Below the pieces are notes generated by a model. That model searched no databases. It saw nothing but the letters and a program-made list of their open reading frames with translations, and had not been told where the DNA came from. The translations under genes and the position numbers were made by a program. A stretch of 64,000 nucleotides of DNA from an uncultured Prevotella sp. (lineage in GTDB: Bacteria > Bacteroidota > Bacteroidia > Bacteroidales > Bacteroidaceae), in the NCBI GenBank assembly GCA_902798285.1, contig CADBVZ010000007.1, forward strand, positions 1 through 64,000. The letters are read 5' to 3'. How positions within the stretch are numbered: position 1 is the stretch's first letter; each line of letters begins with the position of its first letter. Shown here one piece after another: positions 1 to 9,500 of the stretch.

Positions 1-681
1 TAAGGCCTGCTTCAGAGCCGCATGCTGACTGGGACGAATAGCATCGAGCTCATCGAGGTTTACCAAGAGATTGTTCGACAACGCCATCTCCTTATCGAAC
101 TTGTTCGAAAGGTTGAAGTGGTCGAGATAGTACTCACGCAACTGGGGCGGAAGGAGTCGACGCACAAAAGTGGTCTTTCCGCAGCCCTGCGGTCCGATCA
201 AAGTGGGCACGCACTCATTGCCATGAAGCGTATCCATCTGCAACCAATGGGCCACAACGGCTCGAATCCACGTGGCCAGAAAGGAGTGGTGCTCCGTGCT
301 AAGGCCTGGGATTCGGCTGAAGAGGTCAGCCACATGGTTCTTGCCATCCCACTTAGGGAGATTGCTCAGAAAGTACTGAGCGGGGTTGAACAAAGGCACT
401 TCCTCCGACTGGACATACTCCGAAATCTCAGCCTGGGGACTTCCCTTCTCCAGGATCTGCTCCTTCTTAGCCCGGATTACGATGCTGTTCAGAGCCTCTG
501 GGATAAGAGGTCGGAAGGCCAATTCGGAATCATCCGTCTTGGTTAAGGTTGCAAATTCCACCTTTCCGTTGAGGATGTTCCTTCGGAATCGGTAGTTGTC
601 CAAAAGAAACTGCTCAATAATGAGCGTTGCTTCAAGTGAGGCATCAAGTGCCTCTCCATTAATTGTCATGTTCTCTGTCAT
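1..681 (-). CDS. VapE/DUF3874-type P-loop protein, 3' end outside the window
   Basis: An open minus-strand frame begins with ATG at 681 and runs off the left edge after 227 codons, so only the N-terminal part is visible. A Walker A motif, GPQGCGKT, lies at about residues 163-170 and a Walker-B-like LLVNLDELD near residue 210. The stretch before the P-loop (WDGKNHV, then WIRAVVAHWLQ) fits the virulence-associated E / DUF3874 family, which are P-loop ATPases often found in mobile or phage-derived regions of Bacteroides and Prevotella. Those family traits are prior knowledge; the substrate is unknown. A TATCTTTG element lies 72 bases upstream of the start and repeat arrays lie beyond it. The family call rests on motif and general sequence feel, without alignment. 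Confidence 0.7.
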   Translation of the reverse strand, partial: MTENMTINGEALDASLEATLIIEQFLLDNYRFRRNILNGKVEFATLTKTDDSELAFRPLIPEALNSIVIRAKKEQILEKGSPQAEISEYVQSEEVPLFNPAQYFLSNLPKWDGKNHVADLFSRIPGLSTEHHSFLATWIRAVVAHWLQMDTLHGNECVPTLIGPQGCGKTTFVRRLLPPQLREYYLDHFNLSNKFDKEMALSNNLLVNLDELDAIRPSQHAALKQAL

Positions 682-752
682 GAAATAAAGTTTTGTTTGT
701 GTTATTAATAATGTTATAGTCTAGACGCTTTTCATAGCGGCTTATCAGGGTG

Positions 753-760
753 CAAAGATA
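753..760 (-). promoter_or_regulatory. -7 promoter element of the VapE-like gene
   Basis: On the minus strand this reads TATCTTTG, matching the Bacteroidales TAnnTTTG -7 consensus. It is followed by GCACCCTG and a leader of about 70 bases before ATG at 681. The 10-bp repeat array at 801-880 sits immediately upstream of this promoter. Confidence 0.6.
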
Positions 761-800
761 ATAAAAATAATCGAGTTCTCCAAATTTTATCCTCGCATAA

Positions 801-880
801 TCGACGTTTTTCGACGTTATATGAACTTATAAGCACTTATATAAACTTATGATGACTTATTTCGAGTTTTATCGAGTTAT
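801..880. repeat. Eight degenerate 10-bp direct repeats
   Basis: Cut into consecutive 10-mers, the block gives eight units ending in a variant of ACTTAT or ACGTTAT. ACTTAT itself occurs at 825, 835, 845 and 855, exactly 10 bases apart. The flanking units are TCGACGTTTT, TCGACGTTAT, TTCGAGTTTT and ATCGAGTTAT. A period of 10 places each copy on nearly the same face of the helix, as expected for cooperative protein binding. It lies just upstream of the minus-strand VapE-like promoter. Confidence 0.75.
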
Positions 881-899
881 TGATGGCATTATTCTCGAC

Positions 900-969
900 G
901 GGAGGTATGACGGGAGGTATATGGGAGGTATAAGGGAGGTATAAGGGAGGTGTCTGAAACATACCTCCC
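900..969. repeat. Five GGGAGGTAT direct repeats plus one inverted copy
   Basis: GGGAGGTAT begins at 900, 912, 923 and 934, with a fifth copy (GGGAGGTGT) at 945. The spacings are 12, 11, 11 and 11 bases. An inverted copy, ATACCTCCC, ends at 969 and can pair with any of them. A related GGGGAGGTTTC occurs at 1009-1019. The period is again about one helical turn. Units are too short and too close to be a CRISPR array. Confidence 0.8.
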
Positions 970-1148
970 GTGCCGGAGCCCCTTTAAATAAAGGCATTCT
1001 GGAAGAAAAGGGGAGGTTTCGCCATTTTTTTGCGAAATTCATATTTTTCTGCGATTTCTGATAATCATTCCTCAGAAATCTGCAATATTGCATAATCATA
1101 CAGACTATGCAAAAATATACACCAGCAAAAAACGCTCCGACTTTAGAC

Positions 1149-1193
1149 GGAGTAAAGTGGGACTTTAGTCGGAGTAAACCCCCACTTTACTCC
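1149..1193. repeat. 13-bp perfect inverted repeat
   Basis: GGAGTAAAGTGGG (1149-1161) is matched exactly by its complement CCCACTTTACTCC (1181-1193). The 19-base loop contains a further copy of the GACTTTAGNCGGAGTAAA motif that also precedes the left arm. No T-tract follows, so a protein-binding or cruciform role is at least as likely as a terminator. Confidence 0.65.
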
Positions 1194-1277
1194 GGGCAAA
1201 GTTCCGGTCTCTGACGACCTCCCCGAAACTGCATATATATCCAAAAATGAGGCTACAATCACCACTCTACCAAGGAC

Positions 1278-1332
1278 CTCCGAGCAAAGTCGAACTTTCC
1301 TCCGAGCAAACCCAGACTTTCCTCGGAGCAAA
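1278..1332. repeat. Three 22-bp-period direct repeats
   Basis: CTCCGAGCAAA occurs at 1278-1288 and 1300-1310, with a one-base variant CTCGGAGCAAA at 1322-1332. ACTTTC is also repeated between copies. The exact 22-base period equals two helical turns. The core resembles the CGGAGTAAA motif of the preceding inverted repeat. Confidence 0.75.
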
Positions 1333-1337
1333 CCTCT

Positions 1338-1355
1338 AAATTCTCTAGAGAATTT
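1338..1355. repeat. 18-bp perfect palindrome
   Basis: AAATTCTCTAGAGAATTT is identical to its own reverse complement over all 18 bases. It directly follows the 22-bp-period array. It may be a dimeric-protein site; no T-tract suggests termination. Confidence 0.7.
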
Positions 1356-1433
1356 CAGGGTCTAGACTATCCAACCCCCTAGCGAGAATAGTCCAAACCA
1401 AGACTTTGCTTACTGCAAAACAAATAGTCCTTA

Positions 1434-1483
1434 TGATCAGAAGCCAGTAGTCTTCAATCTGAAAGAGCCTTTCCGTTCAGAAG
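1434..1483 (+). pseudogene. Remnant of a GH115 gene 3' region
   Basis: About 50 bases match the 3' part of the GH115 gene (around 23161-23211). The translated core VFNLKEPFRSE is the same in both. Only this small piece is present, it has no start, and it ends against the 3' end of the DUF1593 fragment on the opposite strand. The bases just before it resemble the upstream region of the PME-M28 gene, so three unrelated pieces meet within about 100 bases. I infer a recombination scar; the order of events cannot be read from this copy. Confidence 0.7.
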
Positions 1484-2130
1484 CTTAAGGCTTTCAACCA
1501 GCTCCAACGTTGAGCCCAATCTTCCATGATTTCTTCGCGTGTTACGAATTGGTGGCGGGCTCCTGCGCAATTATGCCAGTAGTCTTCTGGTGCATAGCTG
1601 TCCGTCCACCATTGCGAACCTACTTGGTAATCAGTCTCGTTTTGGCGGTTCCAAGTGTTCTCAACGGTAATCTGGCCAGTAATGGGATCGAAGCCTTTTA
1701 TTGTAGAGGTGATCGTATAGTTGAGCGTTCCTGTATAGTAGGTAGAATGGCGCAGCACATACAGACCATTACCCTTATAATAGCCATTCCATTTCTGATT
1801 GCGTATATCGAGAGGTCTCAAATCATCGGGCGCCATCACATCGGCATGACGTTTCAATACAGGATAATCCTTTTCGTAGACATCAATCATATGGAGAATC
1901 TCCTTTGCACTACCACTACCAAATGACGGAGAAGAGACGAGGCCCTCGAGCTGGAACTCATCAGAGTACATCATCAGATGTGCCAACGACTGATTATCGT
2001 CGGGATCTGTGCCACCGATATCGGTAGAGATCAATACCCTGTACTTTTCCGCAGGTTTCTGGCGCGCCATTGTAGGAGTTGTCATTAGCAGCAACAATAA
2101 TGCTGCCATTAATTTTACTGTAGTTTGCAT
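1477..2130 (-). pseudogene. DUF1593 (nucleoside-hydrolase-like) gene with large internal deletion
   Basis: The 217-residue frame has a signal peptide, then the N-terminal nucleoside-hydrolase-like segment with STDIGGTDPDD near residues 35-45, up to MAPDDLR. It then jumps to the typical C-terminal part of the family (QKWNGYY ... TVENTWNR ... DWAQRWSWLK). Family members are about 450-490 residues as I recall them, so some 250 central residues appear to be missing while the reading frame is kept. It could still be translated, but an intact fold is unlikely. The first 15 codons are almost identical to those of the GH140 gene at 13048. The family assignment is from memory of related Bacteroides proteins. 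Confidence 0.65.
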
Positions 2131-2165
2131 TTTGTTGTTCGTTTATATCAGTAGTTTGTAGGGTA

Positions 2166-2173
2166 CAAAGGTA
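2166..2173 (-). promoter_or_regulatory. -7 element of the DUF1593 remnant
   Basis: On the minus strand this reads TACCTTTG followed by TACCC and a leader containing ACAAACTACTGAT. It lies back to back with the plus-strand promoter at 2217, giving a divergent promoter pair. Confidence 0.55.
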
Positions 2174-2216
2174 CAAAAAAATATGCTTGTTGCATTATTA
2201 ATTATGAATTATTTTG

Positions 2217-2224
2217 TATCTTTG
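2217..2224 (+). promoter_or_regulatory. -7 element of the PL10-CE8 gene
   Basis: TATCTTTG is followed by GCCGAG and an ATCAAACTAC leader motif, with the start codon 31 bases downstream at 2255. This placement argues against the earlier in-frame ATG at 2183, which would lie upstream of the promoter. Confidence 0.6.
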
Positions 2225-2254
2225 CCGAGAATTTTATCAAACTACATTAAAAAA

Positions 2255-4324
2255 ATGAAAAAACTAACTACTTTGCTATGTTGCCTGAGTTTGGCGACCA
2301 GCCTTAGCTCACAAGTGCTTCCGGATGACGATCTATTGAACAATCAACGTCGTGTGGGCGATCAGATCCTGTTGTATCAAAGAATAACTGGCGGATGGCC
2401 AAAGAATATCGATATGGCGAAGCCACTTTCAGATGAAGAGCGAGCTCAGGTAATCAAGGATAAACAGAAGCGCAACGACTCCACCACCGACAACGGGGCA
2501 ACCAATAGCCAAATGAAATACCTGGCACAACTGTATCAACAGACAGGAGACAAGCGTTATCGTGAGGGATTCCGTAGAGGTGTACACTTCTTGCTTAGTG
2601 GACAATATGAGAACGGTGGGTGGCCCCAATTCTGGCCCGAGATGCGCGACTATCAAATACACATTACTTATAATGATGATGCCATGGTAAATACCATGAC
2701 ACTGCTACGCGACATAGCGGCTCAAAAGGAACCATACCAAGGCGATTTGACTGATGAGGCTCTCCGTCTGCAGATACAGAAAGTTTTCGACAAAGGCATT
2801 GAGTGCATTCTAGCCACACAGATTGTCACTGACGGCCAGCCCGCCGTGTGGTGTCAACAGCATGATCGCGAGACTTTTAAACCCGCTCCGGCACGAGCTT
2901 ACGAGCTGCCATCTTATTGCTCAATGGAGAGTGCCGCCATCGTCCGACTTCTGATGGAACTGCCAAATCCCGACGACCGTTTAAAGCGGGCCGTCCATGC
3001 CGCCATGCGCTGGTTCGACAAATATAAACTTACTGGTTACCGCTATGTGCGAAAAGGCTACAAAGGTAGTCCCGATCAGGACCGTAAACTGGTGAAAGAC
3101 TCGACGGCGAGTCCACTCTGGGCCCGCTATTACGATCTAGAACACTGCGAACCCTATGTCTGCGACCGTGATGGTGTGCCCCGCCGACATTTGGAGCAAA
3201 TAGGTAGTGAGCGTCGAAACGGTTATGCTTGGTATGGCGAGCGCCCTGCACAGCTCTATCCTATTTACGATGCTTGGGCTGACAAATACGACCCCGAAAA
3301 CAAAGTCTACATCAGTCTCAAAACTAAAGGTGCCAATGAAAAAGGCATTATCGACTGGTTTCGCAAGCCTTCCAAACAATTGAACGATTTCGATGCTGTG
3401 ATCAATCCTGGCGACAGCATCCAACTGGCTATCGAGCATGCGCCTGTCCATTCCGAAAAGCCATACAAGATTCTCATCCGCAAAGGCACCTATCGTCAGA
3501 AAGTCATCATCGACCGTCCAAATATCGTCCTTGTGGGTGAAGATCGTGACAGCACCATTCTCGTCATAGCAGAAACTGCCCGGACCAGACAGATAACTGA
3601 GTATCACGGCAAAGAGGTGGGCAATGGCGTCATCGTACTACAAGAAGGTGCCGACGACTGTATCATTAGCGGACTGACCGTCTATAACAACTACGGCACG
3701 ATGGTGGAACCAGGTAACACTACTCATCAGATGGCTATCTTCGGACGTGCCACCCGCACCATCGTTATTAATTGCAACGTATGGGCCGATGGCAACGATG
3801 CCCTCTCGCTTTGGGCACATAATGGCGGTATGTATTACCACGCCGACCTCTATCTACGTTGTCTCGGCGTAGATTTCCTCTGTCCACGCGGCTGGTGTTA
3901 TGCTACCCGCTGTCGTTTCGAGGGCGACGGGCATGCCATCATCTGGCACGACGGAAGAGGTGACAAGACGAAGAAATTGGTCATCAAAGACTCTTGGTTC
4001 GATGCCAAACGTCCCACCCCGTTAGGTCGCTACCACCATGACTCACAATTCTTTTTGCTCAATTGTAAACTCTCGGCGCAAATAATGGATGAGAACATTC
4101 GATACGCCTATACTGATAAGGTACTCGACCCTTGTCCTTGGGGACTACGTGTGTATTATCACAATTGCTTCCGCGAAGGTGGAAATAGTGGATGGCTCAG
4201 CAACAATCTCTCACAGTCGGAAGAAAACCCAGAGTTTCATGAAGTCACCGCTCTATGGACATTTCGCCACCAATGGGATCCTGAAGCCAGCATCCGCAAA
4301 CTCTGGAATATCCTGGCATATTAA
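2255..4324 (+). CDS. Pectate lyase PL10 fused to CE8-type pectinesterase
   Basis: The 689-residue protein starts at ATG 2255 (MKKLTTLLCC), which gives a clean signal peptide. Residues about 25-340 form a PL10 pectate lyase: GGWPKNIDM, TTDNGATNSQM, YNDDAMVNTM and NGYAWYGERPAQLYP are the family's conserved blocks. Residues about 370-689 form a right-handed beta-helix of CE8 type, with THQMAIFG, GNDALSLW and GVDFLCPRG where pectin methylesterases carry their catalytic Gln and Asp residues. Together the domains would remove methyl esters and then beta-eliminate homogalacturonan, outside the cytoplasm. PL10 with CE8 is a combination I recall from Bacteroidetes. The gene converges on the SusD gene across a strong terminator. 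Confidence 0.88.
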   Translation: MKKLTTLLCCLSLATSLSSQVLPDDDLLNNQRRVGDQILLYQRITGGWPKNIDMAKPLSDEERAQVIKDKQKRNDSTTDNGATNSQMKYLAQLYQQTGDKRYREGFRRGVHFLLSGQYENGGWPQFWPEMRDYQIHITYNDDAMVNTMTLLRDIAAQKEPYQGDLTDEALRLQIQKVFDKGIECILATQIVTDGQPAVWCQQHDRETFKPAPARAYELPSYCSMESAAIVRLLMELPNPDDRLKRAVHAAMRWFDKYKLTGYRYVRKGYKGSPDQDRKLVKDSTASPLWARYYDLEHCEPYVCDRDGVPRRHLEQIGSERRNGYAWYGERPAQLYPIYDAWADKYDPENKVYISLKTKGANEKGIIDWFRKPSKQLNDFDAVINPGDSIQLAIEHAPVHSEKPYKILIRKGTYRQKVIIDRPNIVLVGEDRDSTILVIAETARTRQITEYHGKEVGNGVIVLQEGADDCIISGLTVYNNYGTMVEPGNTTHQMAIFGRATRTIVINCNVWADGNDALSLWAHNGGMYYHADLYLRCLGVDFLCPRGWCYATRCRFEGDGHAIIWHDGRGDKTKKLVIKDSWFDAKRPTPLGRYHHDSQFFLLNCKLSAQIMDENIRYAYTDKVLDPCPWGLRVYYHNCFREGGNSGWLSNNLSQSEENPEFHEVTALWTFRHQWDPEASIRKLWNILAY

Positions 4325-4339
4325 TTGTTAATAACGAAA

Positions 4340-4369
4340 GATGAGGCTTGTCTCACGACAAGCCTCATC
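4340..4369. terminator. Bidirectional hairpin terminator
   Basis: GATGAGGCTTGT (4340-4351) pairs perfectly with ACAAGCCTCATC (4358-4369) around the 6-base loop CTCACG. The 12-bp stem lies between two converging genes, so it can end transcription from both sides. Flanking T-tracts are weak. Confidence 0.8.
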
Positions 4370-4399
4370 GGGTGCATAACTAAACTAACATGCACAAGG

Positions 4400-6529
4400 T
4401 TACTCGTTCTTGAATCCGTAACCATTTGTGAATCCACCATTACTCAGCACATTCGGTGTGAATGGCCAGTAGTGGATAGGTGCGCTGACGTAGTCGTAAT
4501 CGTAGAAGAGATACTTCTCGTACTCATCGCGATTGCTTACCAGTGTGGAACCCCAGTCGACTGCCTTATAACCGTCGGCCTCGAGGGCTTTGACATCGGC
4601 AACGGGCTGGAATAGTCCCTGGATAGCAAGGTTGGGTGCGTAGCTGTCGTCGGTCTTCAGACCATAGCTAGCCCAATCGTCGTTGACACCACGCCAAGAG
4701 GGATAGAGCAGCGGATCGTTCTCCTGACCAGCAGGGCACTGAGCCGTGAGGCGGTGACCCTTGATGCCCTTCAGGTCGACAGACTTGGTGTAGACCTTAG
4801 AGGAGATGACGTTGCCGTTCTCGAACTTGTAGAAGCCGTCTTTCTCCAGACCGTCCATCATAGCCTTCGTCAGATCCTTGATGGCCTTGATCTTCTTACC
4901 GATCAGACCAGTACGGATGAGTACGGTACGACGGTCACCCTCGCCGGCAAACTCAAAGCCACGCTCGTCGATGACAGCCTCGAGGACGGAACCCTCCTTG
5001 GCGATGAAGGCATCGACATTACCCTTACCTGAGCCACCGAAGGCACGGTCGCGGATGATGGTGAGATACTGACGGGCAGAAGACTCATCGCCAGTAGCGG
5101 CACAGGCCTCAGCATAGCCGAGATAGATCTCCGACATGCGCATGTAAGGACCATTGATACCCGACTTACGCTGGTTGGCTACCCACACCTTGGTCTGACG
5201 GTTCTCGTCCCACTTGTTGAAGGAGATGCCACCGCCCTTGCCCTGTGAACCCGGGTTGAAGGGGAGCAGGATCTCGGTGCCGTTACCACCATTGGAGGCG
5301 GTGACGGTGCAGCTCACGTCACGACGCAGGTCGGCGGGATCGAACATACCATAGTAGAAGGCGGGGTTGATACGACCCTGACCGTAGTTCTTACAGGGGT
5401 AGTTGTTCTTGGAGCCGCCGGTGGCTGGACGTCCAAAGGAATAAGGACGGGGATCGTTGCCGCCACCCTGTGCGATATTGAACTCATAGATAGACTCATC
5501 GGCAAAACCGTCGTCGTCCATATGCAACTGCTGGAAGAAGTACTGATAGGGGTTGCCATAGGTACGTCCGCTCTCATCCTTACGGGGATCGGTGGTGATC
5601 AGCTTGGCGGTGCCGGGATTGTCGATAACGGCCTTGAAGTGGGTCTTGGCGATGTTGTAGAGCGTAGCCCAGTCGGAACGGCGTCCGTAAGCGGCTCCGT
5701 TGTTCTCCTTACCCATGGTCTCGAAGGTCAGCGTATTGCCGTTGCCGTCGGTACGGGGAGAGAGGTCACCACGACGTGTCTGGTAACCGCCAGCCTCCAA
5801 AGCGAGACGGCCAATGAGGCCATCGACATAAGTACGTGAGAAGTAATTCTTGCCGGTGATGCCGGGGATGGAACCTACAGGATACATATTGGGAGCAGCC
5901 TCAACCAGTTCGGCGATGATCACGTCATAGATAGAGTCACGACCGCAGAGCTTACCGCTGTCAGTGATCTTACCACTCAGGTAGGGCACGTCGCCGAAGT
6001 ACTTCAGCAGCTCGCGATAGGCAGTGGCCTTCAGGGCAACAGCCTCACCATAGAGCTGGCCTGTCATGGATGGCACACCAGCAGCAAGGATCTGGTCGAA
6101 GCCTTCCACCTCGCGAGTGGCCTGAATCACAATGTTAGCCTTATTGATGACAGCATAGAGGGCTGCATAGGTGTCGTTCTCTTTCTGGTAGCTCAGCAGG
6201 GCATATTCACCGGCATACTTACCATTCTGGTAGAAACACTCAGGATAATGACGTCCAGGCTGGGCGGTGAATCCCTCAGGATGGCGCTCGATATCTGAGC
6301 CTGCCACGTCAGCGGCATAGAAGAGACCGTCACCGAACACCTTATTCGTGGCTGCACTGACCCAGTCGGCGTATGCACCCTCAAGGGCGGCACGGGCTGT
6401 TTCGCTGGTAGAGAACACGAAGCCTGCGTCAGTCTTTGACGGAGAGTCGGTCTCCAGATAATCGCTGCAGGAGGTTGTCAGGGCAAGAACTCCGGCTGCA
6501 TATAGTGTAGAATATAATATCTTTTTCAT
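4400..6529 (-). CDS. SusD-family outer-membrane glycan-binding lipoprotein
   Basis: 709 residues with a lipoprotein signal (LALTTSC, Cys about residue 21) followed by a SusD/RagB N-terminal region (ARAALEGAYADWVSAA) and the family's tetratricopeptide-like helices. It lies 19 bases downstream of the SusC gene and forms the usual SusCD lid-and-barrel pair that captures and imports oligosaccharides at the outer membrane. It is longer than the common 500-600 residues. Neighbouring PL10, GH28 and CE8 genes suggest a pectic ligand; the sequence alone does not prove that. Confidence 0.9.
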   Translation of the reverse strand: MKKILYSTLYAAGVLALTTSCSDYLETDSPSKTDAGFVFSTSETARAALEGAYADWVSAATNKVFGDGLFYAADVAGSDIERHPEGFTAQPGRHYPECFYQNGKYAGEYALLSYQKENDTYAALYAVINKANIVIQATREVEGFDQILAAGVPSMTGQLYGEAVALKATAYRELLKYFGDVPYLSGKITDSGKLCGRDSIYDVIIAELVEAAPNMYPVGSIPGITGKNYFSRTYVDGLIGRLALEAGGYQTRRGDLSPRTDGNGNTLTFETMGKENNGAAYGRRSDWATLYNIAKTHFKAVIDNPGTAKLITTDPRKDESGRTYGNPYQYFFQQLHMDDDGFADESIYEFNIAQGGGNDPRPYSFGRPATGGSKNNYPCKNYGQGRINPAFYYGMFDPADLRRDVSCTVTASNGGNGTEILLPFNPGSQGKGGGISFNKWDENRQTKVWVANQRKSGINGPYMRMSEIYLGYAEACAATGDESSARQYLTIIRDRAFGGSGKGNVDAFIAKEGSVLEAVIDERGFEFAGEGDRRTVLIRTGLIGKKIKAIKDLTKAMMDGLEKDGFYKFENGNVISSKVYTKSVDLKGIKGHRLTAQCPAGQENDPLLYPSWRGVNDDWASYGLKTDDSYAPNLAIQGLFQPVADVKALEADGYKAVDWGSTLVSNRDEYEKYLFYDYDYVSAPIHYWPFTPNVLSNGGFTNGYGFKNE

Positions 6530-6548
6530 ATTTCTTTCCTCCTATCAA

Positions 6549-9500
6549 TTAGAATGCAACATTAAGACCGAATGTATAAGTACGGGCACGTGGATATGAG
6601 TTCCAGTCGTAGTTAGGAACAGGGAATCCATCCTGTCCGCCAGGACGTGTGTTCACGTCTGGATCATAGCCATTATATCCGGCAAGGCAGAAGAGGTTAC
6701 CACCGGTGAAGTATACACGGAGGTTACTGATGCCAACCTTCTTGGTAAGGTTCTTCGGCAAAGTGTATCCAATGGTCAGCGTATTGAGACGGAAGTAAGA
6801 AGCGTCTTCAATGAACTCCGACGATACCATACCGTATTCGCAGTATGGCAGTGCATGCTTGGCATTGGCATTGAGGGAAGCCAGAGCAGCAGGATCTGTG
6901 ACGGCATAGAGGTTGCCGTTACCATCGACATCGTACATCTTCCAGCAGTCATCAACGAAAGCCAGTCGGTTCCAACCGTAGCTGGTGTTCTTATTACCCA
7001 TCATAGAGTGCATGGCATTGGCGTTGTAAACGTCGCCACCAATCTGATATGTAAAGCCTGCAGCAAAGTCGAAGCCCTTGTAGTTGGCGTTGATATTGAT
7101 ACCACCAGTGTGCTGGGCCATGGTATGACCAATCACAGTAGCATCGTCTTCAGTCACCACGCCGTCTTCGTTGGTATCGGCAAACTTCATCATACCGGGG
7201 AAGGCTACCTGGCCTTCTGGGGTCTGGTAGGTCTTGTTGCCTACACCAGTATAGTTAACCACACCACTGATATCGGGAACACCCTGCTTCAGTGTCCATA
7301 CGCCATTCACCACCTCGAAGTCGTTGACAGTGTAGTATCCGGCAGATTTGTAACCGAAGATGGTTCCTACAGGCTCACCCTCGCGGATGATATAGTCGTT
7401 ATAGGGGCGCTTCATGGATGAACCCCAGTTGGTATGAGTATCGGCATTCACGCCATCAACCACCTTCTCAACATTATTCTTATTATAATTGTAGGTGGCA
7501 TTAACGCTCAGGTTGAAGTCCTTAGAGCGGATGATCTCGTAGAAGATGGAAAGCTCAATACCCTTGTTGCTTGTCTCACCGACATTCTGGAACTGATAAC
7601 TGTGACCAGTGGTCTCGGCTACAGGAACCTTCATCAGGATGTCCTTCGTGGTATTCCAGTAAGCCTCGAAACTACCACGGAGTTTACCATTCCAGAAGCT
7701 GTAGTCGATACCGAGGTTACGGCTAACAGTGGTTTCCCACTTCAGATCAGGATTGGCAAGTATCTCACCAGGTGAGAAGGTCACGGTGCGCTTGTCGCCG
7801 TTCCATGTCACCTTAGGTACCCAGTACTCTTTCCAGAGCGAGGCGTCGATGTCATCATTACCTGATGTACCATAAGAGAGGCGGAGCTTCAAGTTATCGA
7901 GCCAGCCGCGAGCACTCTCCATGAATGGCTCGTCGCTGATACGCCATCCGAAGGCTGCTGAGGGGAAGTAACCCCAGTGGTGGTTGGGAGCGAAGTTTGA
8001 GCTACCATCGGCACGGAACGTAGCAGTAAAGAGATAACGACCCAAGAAGTCGTAATTCACACGTCCGAACCATGAGAGCGTGTGCTTAGGTTCGCCAACG
8101 GCACTTTCAAAATCGCTCAGTTTCTTGGTCTGCTCGTAATAGTCCTCCTTCATGTTGTACATATTCATCAGTCCGAAAGCACGATCCATATCAAACTCGG
8201 TGGGATAGCCGGCACCTGTCATCTTGCTGCTGTTCGACTTGGATGCGAGCACCTCATTACCAGCGAGCAAGGTGAGGCTATGGTTCTCACCAAGGCCCTG
8301 CACCTCATAGTTCAGGGTTGTAGCCCAACGCAGTCCATAGCCGTCGCCCTTGGTCAACTGAGCCTGGTTGTAGGGGTTGGTAGATTGTCCACCATCCCAA
8401 TACTGGGTCTCACTCCAGTTACGGCTCAAAGAGATCTCAGACTTGGCGATCAGTCCTTTCAGCACGTTCCAGGTGAGCGAACCCATACCACGGATGCGCT
8501 GGCGCTTGGAGATGTTGGTGTAGTTGTCGATAACTGCAACGGGATTGAACTCTGGTTCAACACTTGAGCTACCCATGGAGAGCAGAGCGGAGTTGTCAGT
8601 ACCAAGGGGCTTGTCGATCGGACGATAGCCATACACCTCATTACCGGCAGCCAGGTCGAACTTTGTTCCCTCGAACTTCATCTCGTTATAACGCAGGTCG
8701 GCGTCGAAGGTCAAGTTCTTCGTAATCTTCTGAGAAATCTTGAAGTTAGCACTCCAACGGCTCATACCCGACTTGATGCGGATACCGTCATCTTTGGTAT
8801 AATTGACAGTGGCATAGTACTTGGTATTCTCGTTACCGCCAGAAAGCGACAGGTCATGGTTCCAAGTACCGGCTGTGCGCATTACATCGTCCACATAGTT
8901 ATGGGCCGAGATGTTCTTGTATTCGTTCAGATGGTTGCCGAACTGCGATCCCAGTCCAAAATACTCTGCAATACCATCGGCCTCATTCATACCATAGAAG
9001 GTAGCATAGCTCCAGTTGTGGAGTACATAGCCGTAAGCGCTCTGCACGTCGAGAGGCTTGGGAGCCTTCTTAATCTGGTAGTACATATTATACTTTACCT
9101 TGGCCTTTCCGTCACCCTTGCTGCCCTTTGTGGTAACAAGAATCACACCGTTAGCACCACGGGCACCATAGATAGCGGTAGAGGCACCGTCCTTCAGCAC
9201 ATCAATACTCTCGATGTTGTCGGCAGGAATGTCGCTGATATCGCTCACCTGTACACCATCGACGATGTAAAGAGGATCGTTAGACTGTGTGATAGAACCA
9301 CCGCCACGAACACGGATGGCCATAGAGGCACCAGGACGACCGTCCTGAGAAACAACACTCACGCCTGGGAGCTGACCCTGCAGGGCCAGGGCTACGTTGG
9401 TTACAGGATTGGCAGCCAGCTTATCGCCGGAAACAGAAGCCACAGCACCAGTCAGGTCCTTACGCTTCATTGTACCATAACCGATTACTACCACATCCTC

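Larger units (their letters stand above)
682..1476. other. Repeat-rich intergenic region without a convincing gene
   Basis: About 800 bases contain no ORF that looks coding. The short minus-strand frames at 869-1099 and 1143-1331 are made largely of repeats. The region instead carries several ordered repeats listed separately: a 10-bp-period array, an 11-bp-period array, a 13-bp inverted repeat, a 22-bp-period array and an 18-bp perfect palindrome. An 11-bp inverted repeat (ATAGTCTAGAC at 716-726, its complement at 1360-1370) brackets most of them. CCTTTAAATAAAGG at 981-994 is a further 6-2-6 inverted repeat. The right end (about 1410-1438) resembles the sequence at 40448-40476, upstream of the PME-M28 gene. 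Confidence 0.75.

Noticed and set aside
22-546. Plus-strand 174-residue ORF at the left edge
   Set aside because: It is antisense to the VapE-like frame, which has a Walker A motif, a promoter and a continuous open frame.
900-969. Possible CRISPR array made of GGGAGGTAT repeats
   Set aside because: Units are 9 bases with 2-3 base gaps; there are no spacers of 25-40 bases and no cas genes.
869-1331. Short minus-strand ORFs of 76 and 62 residues
   Set aside because: They are largely translations of the GGGAGGTAT and CCGAGCAAA repeats, with no recognisable domain or signal.
2183-2254. Longer start of the PL10-CE8 gene
   Set aside because: The extra 24 residues precede the TATCTTTG promoter and would mask a good signal peptide at 2255.
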